A stretch of 6,360 nucleotides of DNA from Clostridia bacterium (GTDB taxonomy: Bacteria; Bacillota_A; Clostridia; Christensenellales; Aristaeellaceae): positions 1 to 6,360 of the forward strand of contig JAFXSH010000110.1 in NCBI GenBank assembly GCA_017525805.1, given 5' to 3'. Shown here piece after piece: positions 1 to 5,200 of this stretch. Within the stretch, counting starts at the first letter, position 1, and each line of letters begins with the position of its first letter. Made by a program: the position numbers and the translations under genes. Under the pieces are notes generated by a model. The model was not told the origin of the DNA. It did no database searches and worked only from the letters and a program-made list of their open reading frames with translations.

Positions 1-194
1 AAAATGTATTGACCGTCTTTTTTCTGCAATTCCACACAGAAATACGGATATCTTTCCATGGTGGTATCCACAGCGTGGCGAAGAATGACCGGGGCGATCA
101 GATCTCGCATACGAATCCTGATTCTGATTTCATTAGGGCTTTCTTTGGTTGTCACATATAACGGACGCAATTCCGAAAACAGCTTTTGTTCCAT
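1..194 (-). CDS. Condensation-domain / alcohol acetyltransferase-like protein, N-terminus only
   Basis: Only the first 64 codons lie in the window; the gene continues past its left edge. The ATG at 194 is supported by a near-perfect Shine-Dalgarno GGAGG ending 5 to 6 nt upstream. The protein starts MEQKLFSELRPLYV and then reads MRDLIAPVILRHAVDTTMER followed by YPYFCVEL. A strand, then 'x-P-x-x-L-x-x-A-V-D-x-T-x-x-R-Y-P-Y-F', is how many uncharacterised clostridial proteins of the CoA-dependent acyltransferase / NRPS condensation superfamily begin (alcohol acetyltransferase-like). The catalytic HHxxxD motif would lie beyond the window, so activity cannot be judged. It starts 23 bp after the DUF1801 gene on the same strand and probably belongs to that operon. 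The family call rests on recalled family pattern, not on an alignment. Confidence 0.6.
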   Translation of the reverse strand, partial: MEQKLFSELRPLYVTTKESPNEIRIRIRMRDLIAPVILRHAVDTTMERYPYFCVELQKKDGQYI

Positions 195-204
195 ATATTC
201 CTCC
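195..204 (-). promoter_or_regulatory. Ribosome binding site of the condensation-like gene
   Basis: On the minus strand GGAGGAATAT directly precedes the ATG at 194. This strong site fixes the start of a gene that is otherwise mostly outside the window. Confidence 0.75.
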
Positions 205-217
205 AAAAATCTCGATT

Positions 218-685
218 TTACGCCTTCTTCTCCCCGTTCACGAGAACGACGTTCATTGGTTCGACCTCAACCTTCTGCCAGCCTGAGTAATTCTCATAGC
301 ACCAACGGGCAATCTTTTGTATCAACTCCGTTGGCAGTGCTTTATTCCACTGCAGACGGATCGTACCCTTGCTCACATCAAAGTTTTTCAGTTCATTCGC
401 AAACACCGTGGTCGCTTCGCCACCCGGATACAGACCCAGATGCTTCTTTGACGCGGCGAAATGGATGATATTCTTGCCTTTCCAGTACGTCGGCATTGAC
501 CAGGAAATCCTTTCTTCAGCATCTGGAATAGCAGCGTGTAGGATTTCCCTGACTTCACTCAGCCTTGGCTGCACCGCTTCATCCTGTGCGGCTATGTACT
601 CATCTATGTTTTGAGGTTTCACGCAGTAATGATCCTGATCCTGCCTGCTGAACTCACGACCACATTTGGGGCATATCCAATTCAT
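218..685 (-). CDS. DUF1801 domain protein with N-terminal Cys-rich (zinc-ribbon-like) segment
   Basis: The product is 155 aa, probably cytosolic, with no signal peptide or membrane segment. Residues 5-21 contain C5-P-K-C8 and H19-Y-C21, a possible small metal-binding knuckle. Residues about 27-140 match the DUF1801 (YdhG/YobT-like) pattern: PDAEERISWSMPTYWKGKNI, then HFAASKKHLGLYPGG, and later KGTIRLQWNKALPTELIQKI. DUF1801 proteins are small alpha/beta proteins; some have been described as iron-chaperone-like, but the general function is not settled. The ATG overlaps the DUF2200 stop as ATGA, and a GGAGAAGGTG ribosome site lies inside the end of that gene, so the two are probably translationally coupled. 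The Cys-rich head could bind zinc, but this is inference. The family call is fairly safe; the biochemical role is unknown. Confidence 0.85.
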   Translation of the reverse strand: MNWICPKCGREFSRQDQDHYCVKPQNIDEYIAAQDEAVQPRLSEVREILHAAIPDAEERISWSMPTYWKGKNIIHFAASKKHLGLYPGGEATTVFANELKNFDVSKGTIRLQWNKALPTELIQKIARWCYENYSGWQKVEVEPMNVVLVNGEKKA

Positions 686-1029
686 CGCAGCACCTTCTCC
701 ATTGGCTTTCCTTTTGCCAGTTCATCGACCAGCTTGTCCAGCTGGCGCACCCTCTTCATCAAGGGATCTTCAATCGTTTCCACCTGGATGCCGCACACCT
801 TCCCGGTAATCAGCTCGGAGCGTGGATTGTATTCCGGAGCGCCGGAGAGGAATGCTCCATAGGTCATATCTGATTGAAACATCGCGGCGACCTGATCAAG
901 CGTGTATCCCGTCAGCCACGAGGTCACTTGATCGACTTCCGCTCTTGTCCTGCTTTTTCTCTCCGCCTTCTGGACTAAAGCGGCATACACGTTGGCAAAG
1001 GACATCTCAAAGACGGTTTTTCTGGGCAT
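682..1029 (-). CDS. DUF2200 family protein
   Basis: The product is 115 aa, about the usual full length of DUF2200 proteins. Recognisable stretches are FEMSFANVYAALVQKAERKS near the N-terminus, RTRAEVDQVTSWLTGY, then the acidic/polar centre with NPRSELITGKVCG, and the C-terminal EDPLMKRVRQLDKLVDELAK followed by GKPMEK. These follow the family consensus closely (x-M-S-F-A-x-V-Y; WLTGY; ITGxxCG; EDPLMxxxRxLDKLxDELAKGK). It is a soluble, mostly helical protein of unknown function. The start at 1029 is preceded by an AGAGGTAGAGA ribosome site and a good promoter, giving a leader of roughly 23 nt. It is the first gene of a three-gene operon; its TGA overlaps the next ATG. No function is claimed beyond the family name. 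Confidence 0.88.
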   Translation of the reverse strand: MPRKTVFEMSFANVYAALVQKAERKSRTRAEVDQVTSWLTGYTLDQVAAMFQSDMTYGAFLSGAPEYNPRSELITGKVCGIQVETIEDPLMKRVRQLDKLVDELAKGKPMEKVLR

Positions 1030-1030
1030 T

Positions 1031-1043
1031 TCTCTACCTCTCT
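1031..1043 (-). promoter_or_regulatory. Ribosome binding site of the DUF2200 gene
   Basis: Minus-strand AGAGAGGTAGAGA ends just before the ATG at 1029. It contains GAGGT at suitable spacing and supports this start. Confidence 0.6.
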
Positions 1044-1058
1044 ATCGTTCCTTTATAC

Positions 1059-1087
1059 ATTATATGCGAATAACAGAAGAAAAGCAA
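1059..1087 (-). promoter_or_regulatory. Promoter of the DUF2200-DUF1801-acyltransferase-like operon
   Basis: On the minus strand the -35 box TTGCTT (1087-1082) and the perfect -10 box TATAAT (1064-1059) are separated by exactly 17 nt. Transcription would begin near 1052, about 23 nt before the DUF2200 ATG. This is the best sigma-A/sigma-70 type promoter in the window. No operator-like repeat is seen in it. Confidence 0.8.
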
Positions 1088-1111
1088 GGGAGGAAAAGCC
1101 CTCTGTATGCC

Positions 1112-1351
1112 TCAATCCCCGCTCTCCTTAATCTGCCCCGCCATCCACAAAATGAACTCCTCCAGCGTCGGCTCGTCCCCGGAATACTCAAACCCGGCCC
1201 ACTTCGCCTGGACAGCCGGATCGGGATTGCTCCTTCCCGCATCCATGGCTTCCTTCATGTCCCTCCGCACTTCTTCCTCGGTGACGTGGTTGTCACGGGC
1301 AATCTGGCGGATGATTCCCGCCGCCCGCTTCAGTTCTTTCTTTGTGTACAT
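1112..1351 (-). CDS. 79-aa acidic helical protein, unknown function
   Basis: The product is 79 aa and soluble. The start MYTKKELKRA at 1351 is chosen because AGGAGGAA lies 6 nt upstream; the reading frame stays open to 1453, but that extension crosses the promoter and has no ribosome site. Residues 1-35 look helical (IIRQIARDNHVTEEEVRRDM), then EAMDAGRSNPDPAVQAKW, and a C-terminal PTLEEFILWMAGQI. This 'VxxEEVRxDMxEAMDAGxxNPDPxVQAxW' pattern is common in small clostridial proteins that automated pipelines sometimes label as Spo0A C-terminal-like; I regard that label as unproven, since the protein has no receiver domain and is far shorter than Spo0A. It is a separate transcription unit, downstream of the XRE terminator and with its own -10. 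An operator-like repeat shared with the XRE promoter suggests control by that regulator. Confidence 0.75.
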   Translation of the reverse strand: MYTKKELKRAAGIIRQIARDNHVTEEEVRRDMKEAMDAGRSNPDPAVQAKWAGFEYSGDEPTLEEFILWMAGQIKESGD

Positions 1352-1357
1352 TATTTC

Positions 1358-1365
1358 TTCCTCCT
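1358..1365 (-). promoter_or_regulatory. Ribosome binding site of the 79-aa gene
   Basis: Minus-strand AGGAGGAA lies 6 nt before the ATG at 1351. It decides the start against the longer open frame reaching 1453. Confidence 0.8.
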
Positions 1366-1413
1366 GTATTGGTGTGTCTGCTAAGGGAAACAGGAACGCT
1401 AACAGGTGGAGCG

Positions 1414-1436
1414 AAGTATTTCTCTTAGCAATACTT
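1414..1436 (-). promoter_or_regulatory. Operator-like inverted repeat at the 79-aa gene promoter
   Basis: In plus-strand reading, arm AAGTATTTCT (1414-1423), spacer CTT, arm AGCAATACTT (1427-1436). The arms are 10 nt with a single mismatch. The core is GTATTTCT-N3-AGCAATAC, only one base from the perfect repeat GTATTTCT-N3-AGAAATAC at 1935-1953. It abuts the -10 box at 1437-1442 and covers the predicted start site, a position suited to repression. Binding by the adjacent XRE protein is inferred. Confidence 0.6.
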
Positions 1437-1442
1437 ATTATA
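1437..1442 (-). promoter_or_regulatory. -10 box of the 79-aa gene promoter
   Basis: The minus strand reads TATAAT here, immediately upstream of the operator-like repeat. The hexamer 17 nt further upstream (1465-1460) reads CATATT and is a poor -35 box, and shifting by 1 nt does not improve it. Transcription would start near 1430, giving a leader of about 80 nt. The promoter may be weak or need an activator. Confidence 0.5.
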
Positions 1443-1486
1443 CGACGGAACACAGTCGAAATATGCCGAATCCTGTAATAAAGGAC

Positions 1487-1525
1487 AAAAAAATATCCCC
1501 ACGCCCCGAAATAAGGCGCAGGGAT
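1487..1525 (-). terminator. Intrinsic terminator of the XRE gene
   Basis: Read on the minus strand, an 11-bp stem ATCCCTGCGCC / GGCGTGGGGAT (two G-U pairs, 9-nt loop) is followed by a T7 tract (1493-1487 after a short AT step). It begins 4 nt past the XRE stop codon and separates that gene from the 79-aa gene, so the latter needs its own promoter. Confidence 0.85.
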
Positions 1526-1529
1526 GGAT

Positions 1530-1850
1530 TCAGCGTTCCTCGATCATTACTTCCAGAACTCTCAGCAGCCTCCGCTGCTCGTCAACCGGGAGATTCTGCA
1601 GCTTCCGGGAAATGGAGCCGCTTTCCTGGCTCGTCGTAACGTCCAACACATCAGCGAGAAGCTGATTTGCGTCACACTGGAGCGCGTTGGCTATGGCGAC
1701 GAAGGTGTTCAATTTCGGTGTCTTAAATCCGCACTCGACATTGCTGATATATTTGGTAGACAGATCAACCATTTGTGCAAGCTCCGCCTGCGTGAGACCG
1801 CGAGCCTTCCGCGCTTCCTGTATCCGTCTGCCCACTTTCTGAGCGTCCAC
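1530..1850 (-). CDS. XRE-family helix-turn-helix transcriptional regulator
   Basis: The product is 106 aa. Residues 4-66 form a Cro/CI-type HTH: VGRRIQEARKARGLTQAELA, then QMVDLSTKYISNVECGFKTP with the recognition helix around residues 31-42, and LNTFVAIANALQCDANQLL. A linker rich in Ser/Thr (70-82) leads to a C-terminal helix (LQNLPVDEQRRLLRVLEVMI), probably for dimerisation. I choose the GTG at 1850 because AAGGGGG lies 6 nt upstream and because residue 1 then fits the family; the in-frame ATG at 1922 lies upstream of the predicted -10 box and would add 24 residues unlike any HTH. It is monocistronic with its own promoter and terminator. A perfect inverted repeat overlaps its -10, and a second, longer one lies further upstream, pointing to autoregulation. 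The effector, if any, is unknown. Confidence 0.88.
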   Translation of the reverse strand: MDAQKVGRRIQEARKARGLTQAELAQMVDLSTKYISNVECGFKTPKLNTFVAIANALQCDANQLLADVLDVTTSQESGSISRKLQNLPVDEQRRLLRVLEVMIEER

Positions 1851-1856
1851 ACAATT

Positions 1857-1863
1857 CCCCCTT
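1857..1863 (-). promoter_or_regulatory. Ribosome binding site deciding the GTG start of the XRE gene
   Basis: Minus-strand AAGGGGG lies 6 nt before the GTG at 1850-1848. No other start candidate in this frame has a comparable site downstream of the promoter. Confidence 0.65.
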
Positions 1864-1875
1864 ATAGGCAGTAGG

Positions 1876-1890
1876 CTTTCTGTTAGAAAG
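1876..1890 (-). promoter_or_regulatory. Operator-like inverted repeat at the XRE promoter
   Basis: Plus-strand reading: CTTTCT-GTT-AGAAAG, a perfect 6+3+6 palindrome. It overlaps the downstream edge of the -10 box (1889-1894) and covers the predicted transcription start near 1882. The TTTCT-N3-AGAAA core is shared with repeats at 1935-1953 and, with one change, 1416-1434. Negative autoregulation by the XRE protein is the simplest reading. Confidence 0.65.
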
Positions 1891-1917
1891 TATACTGTCC
1901 GGGGATGGCGGGTTAAA
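1889..1917 (-). promoter_or_regulatory. Promoter of the XRE gene
   Basis: Minus-strand -10 TATACT (1894-1889) with a moderate -35 TTTAAC (1917-1912) at 17-nt spacing. The start would be near 1882, about 32 nt before the GTG. The -10 sits in the self-complementary octamer AGTATACT (1889-1896), so a -10 also exists on the plus strand, although no good plus-strand -35 accompanies it. Confidence 0.5.
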
Positions 1918-1933
1918 TCCACCAGGGGGTGGG

Positions 1934-1954
1934 TGTATTTCTACAAGAAATACA
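1934..1954. promoter_or_regulatory. Upstream operator-like perfect inverted repeat
   Basis: GTATTTCT-ACA-AGAAATAC is a perfect 8+3+8 palindrome, extended to 9+3+9 by one more complementary pair at 1934/1954. It is the longest and most exact member of the TTTCT-N3-AGAAA set. Its centre is 61 bp (about six helical turns) from the centre of the repeat at 1876-1890, close to helical phasing, which would allow cooperative binding or looping. It lies between the XRE promoter and the terminator at 1961-1992. Confidence 0.65.
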
Positions 1955-1960
1955 TAAGGC

Positions 1961-1992
1961 AAAAAAAGAGCTCCCCGCCATCAGCAGGGAGC
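1961..1992 (-). terminator. Intrinsic terminator upstream of the XRE control region
   Basis: On the minus strand GCTCCCTGC / GCGGGGAGC pair as a 9-bp stem (one G-U) with a 5-nt loop, and seven T residues (1967-1961) follow closely. It lies 275 bp past the permease stop with no intact gene between, so it either ends the permease transcript late or is left over from a lost gene whose possible tail is at 1981-2042. Confidence 0.8.
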
Positions 1993-2042
1993 CACTCGTA
2001 CATCTTCACCGCTGGTCAGCGTGAACACCAGCGCATCTTTGA
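1981..2042 (-). pseudogene. Possible C-terminal remnant of a minus-strand gene
   Basis: A minus-strand frame ending in TGA at 1983-1981 reads FKDALVFTLTSGEDVRVAPC. This looks like genuine protein (alternating beta-strand pattern, natural codons), and its stop lies inside the terminator hairpin, as for a real gene end. The frame stays open only to about 2121 with no start codon, and from about 2045 the other strand carries a better coding candidate. It may be the tail of a gene whose body was lost. The segment is short, and chance is a real alternative. Confidence 0.25.
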
Positions 2043-2258
2043 ATATGGTGCAAGGAAAAGGAAGCGGGTTTCCTGTGGAAGCTCCTGATCGTTTCGCTCG
2101 TTTTTTTGGTTTTCCTGTCCACTATGTTCATCAAACAGCATTCCGCGGTGGATGTATTCGCGGCGCTGCCGCTGGGCCTGATGGCGGAAATCATTCTCTA
2201 CAGAGACTATTGGAAGGAGAAATGCGGCCTTTACCAAAGAAGCAAAAGGAATTGCTGA
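2018..2258 (+). pseudogene. Remnant of a small two-helix membrane protein
   Basis: One plus-strand frame from 2046 to the TGA at 2256-2258 reads KEAGFLWKLLIVSLVFLVFL, then STMFIKQHSAVDVFAALPLG and LMAEIILYRDYWKEKCG. It contains two hydrophobic helices (about 2070-2130 and 2155-2200) and a charged tail. The frame has a TGA at 2040-2042 just upstream, with no ATG or ribosome site ahead of the first helix. The +1 frame immediately upstream reads REHQRIFEYGAR (2018-2053), which would join smoothly to KEAGFLWK after one frameshift in the A/G-rich stretch 2053-2066. That hybrid resembles small clostridial membrane proteins often encoded next to XRE regulators (DUF6442-like), but this similarity is from memory. 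The N-terminus is missing: the terminator at 1961-1992 lies where it should be. It converges on the permease gene, leaving 8 bp between stop codons. Confidence 0.4.
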
Positions 2259-2266
2259 TAGAACGC

Positions 2267-5200
2267 TTATTCTTTATCCTTCACGCATTCCACGATGTCC
2301 CACCGCCGCAGGGAACGCATGGAAAGAAAATGGCTGAAAACGATATAGGCGAACACCAGACCGGCGGTCACGGCATAATCCCAGGGGTTGTTGACGAAGG
2401 TATAGGTATAAAGCTCCATTTCCATATTCTGTATCGCGCGTTTCGCCATGGCGATGCCCGCCGGGAACCCCAGCACGCAGGAATACAGGAAATGCAGCAG
2501 AGATTGGGCGAACCAATACAGGGAAAGCTCGCCGTGCTGAAAGCCCAGTGTGCGCAGCACGCACAGTTCTCTTTTCTGTTCCAGCAGATTGGTCTGGGAA
2601 GTATTCACCACGATCACCAGACCGATGATCATGGCGATGCCGATCAGCATCCAACAGGCTAAATTGGCTCCTTCCAGCAGGTATAAACAGGAAGAATAGA
2701 CCGAATGAGTGAACACCGCGTACAAATAACCGTCCTGTTCCACCAGGAACCCCATGAATTCGGATTCATATTCGGCCGGAACACGGCAGATCAGGGATCG
2801 CTGGGTACAATTGCCCAGCGCCTGCGCCTGGGCAGCGGCCATATACTGGAACCGGGCGGCGCATTGCTCGGAAACCGCGCTGACACGGAGCGGCGCGCCG
2901 TTCACTTCCACTGTATCGCCAATGGACGCCCCCAGTCTTTCCGCCAGATGCTTTTCCAACACCACGCCGTCCCCCGTGATGGGAAGGACGTTTCTTTTTT
3001 GGTCCTCCACGGACAGAAGGCGCGTATTCTCCTGCACCACCGCTACTTTGGCGCTTTCCGAATGCCCGTTCAGGAAAAAGGACGCGGTATAATAATCCAT
3101 GCGCTCCACATCGGAAACATAGGGAAGCGCCGCGACGGCGCGCTGTAAATCATCCGCCCCTTTCTCGCTGATAAAAATCTGGCAGTCGTAATGGATGCTC
3201 CGCGTAAACGTCCGGTCCAGGATTTCGTTGGTCGAGGAGACCAGGGAACGGGAGGTAAAGATCAGCATGACGGAACCGGCTAAGCAAACCACCGAAAATA
3301 GGAACCGAAGCCTGTTCCGCAAAAGGGAAATGACGCTGAATTTCAGGAAGGGGGAAGCGCCGCGCAGCGCCCATCGGACGAAACGGGGGATTTTCACAGT
3401 GGAGGGCTTTAGGCGGGTCATGGCTTCCGAGGGCTGAATACCGCTGATGGAGAGCGCGCTTACGACGGTGGACGTTTCCACGGCGGCCAGGGTGAGCACG
3501 GCGGAAAGCAGGAATTTGGGCCAGCTGAACACCAGCACATGAACGGGCAGCGGTAAAAGGATGTCAAAAAAGTAATGCACGAAGTATCCCCGCACCGCCA
3601 GGGAAACGGCCAGCCCGAAAGCGACGGCCCCCAGCGAGACCAGGAGCCCGGCGCCGCAGAAAAGGGATACCACCCTGAAACGGGTAAAGCCCAGCGCGCG
3701 CAGGATGCCGATTTCCCTTCGGCATTGCCGGATCATCAGCGACATGAACAAATAGACCACGATCATGGCGATGGCGAAAAAGATCATGGGGATAAAATTC
3801 GCCATGGTTTCGATGGGGATCAGGTTATTGTTTATGCGCCGATTGATGGGGGAAGATTCATAAAGAACGGTGCTTTTTACCTCCACACCGGCTTCCGCAA
3901 GCGCCGCATTCACGTTTTCCAAAACGGCTTCGGGAGAAGCATCCGGGGAAAAACGCAGCAGGAACTGGTTGCAGAAAACCTGATAGCCTTCCCATTCGGA
4001 CAGTTCTTCGTATGTTTTATTTAATTCGTTTTCCAAATCGGAAAATTCCGCCAGGGCCTCGATCCAGCCGTTTTCCACCCCTGTTCGCGTGTCTTTTATT
4101 TGGTTTTCGCCGTCGGCGATCTGCCGTTCCGCGTCGGCAATGGCGTCGGCGATCTGCGTTTCCCCGTCCTCGATCTGCGCCAGCGCGGCGTCGATCTCTT
4201 CTTCTCCCGCCCTGATCTGCGCAAAGCCCTCGTCCAATTGCGCCTGATAATCGGCGATCTGGGCAAAGCCTTCGGCCAGTTCGGAAGAACCGCTGTCGAT
4301 CTGCGCCTGAAAATCGTCCATTTCCCGGTAGCCGTCGGCGATTTGCTGAAAACCCTCGTCCATTTGCCTGAGCCCATCATCCATTTGCGCAAGCGCGTCG
4401 TTCAGCAGCGCTTCCCCCTCCTGCATCTGGGCGAGGCCGTCGTTGAGCTCCGCTTCCTTTTCGTCGGCCTGCTTCAAGCCGTCTCTGATCAGCCGCAGGC
4501 CATAATCGATCTGCGAAATCCCGCTGTCGATCTGTTTCAGGCCGTCGGTTGCCTGCTCAATGGCGCTGTTAAGCATCGATTCGGAAACGTTCCCTCCATC
4601 TGTGAGGCCGCCCGCCAGGTTTTTCAGCTGATTTCGCAGCGCGTCCGCCTCATTTTGAAGCTGATCGGTATCCTGCAAGGCGGAAAGACGCTCCTGCAAG
4701 GCGGCGCGCTGGGACTGCATTTCCGCGATAGACGCCCGAAGCTGGGCCAGCTTGCTGCCGATTTCCGCCTCGGATACGTCCACCGCCGCAAGGCCGTTTA
4801 CGATTTCCTGGCGCTGGGCGAGCAGCTCCACCGTATCCAGGCCCTGATTTTCGGCGGCGGTCAGGGCCGCGTCAACCGACGCCAGGGCGGACTGCGCCTG
4901 CTCGATGCGGCGCTTCATCGCTTCCGTATCGGCCAGCAGCCGGTCCAGCTCCTCTATGGCCGCCCGGGTTTGCTGATAAAAGCCGGATTCGGCGGCGATG
5001 GCCTCCACCGCCTGATTCAGCCGCGAAAGATACCCCTTGGCAAGGCGCAGCGCGGCAAGCTGCTGCTCCACCTCGGCGCGCTTTGTTACAAGCTGCGATC
5101 GGGCGGAATTGAGTTCCCACCGCTTATCCAGGGCTTTCGCCCGTTCCTTTTCCAGGGTTTTTTGGCCCTCCAGCAATTCTTCCTTCGCGCTTTGCAGGGA

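Larger units (their letters stand above)
1851..2266. other. 416-bp region without an intact gene
   Basis: This interval holds the XRE control region (1857-1954), the minus-strand terminator (1961-1992) and two abutting gene-fragment candidates (1981-2042 minus, 2018-2258 plus). A 7-bp inverted repeat CGCTGGT/ACCAGCG at 2010-2033 is also present. No terminator is seen directly after the permease stop at 2267. No tRNA-like or transposase sequence is seen. Confidence 0.6.

Noticed and set aside
1081..1106. Hairpin GAGGG...CCTCC followed by T-rich sequence after the 79-aa gene
   Set aside because: The stem is only 4 to 5 bp and the T tract is broken. It overlaps the -35 of the next promoter, so I do not call it a terminator.
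1352..1453. N-terminal extension of the 79-aa protein
   Set aside because: The extension covers the TATAAT box, the operator-like repeat and the AGGAGG site, and lacks a ribosome site of its own.
1851..1922. ATG-initiated 24-residue extension of the XRE protein
   Set aside because: The ATG lies upstream of the predicted transcription start, and the added residues are not part of an HTH domain; the GTG at 1850 has a good ribosome site.
2010..2033. 7-bp inverted repeat CGCTGGT/ACCAGCG
   Set aside because: It has no T tract, promoter or partner copy. It lies within possible coding remnants and is short enough to be chance.
2006..2237. Two overlapping minus-strand open frames of 62-73 codons
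   Set aside because: They give no family-like sequence and lie antisense to the better membrane-protein frame on the plus strand.
2021..2662. 213-codon plus-strand open frame
   Set aside because: It runs from the remnant region into the antisense of the permease C-terminus. The permease frame there encodes clear TM helices and an FtsX motif, so this frame is not coding.
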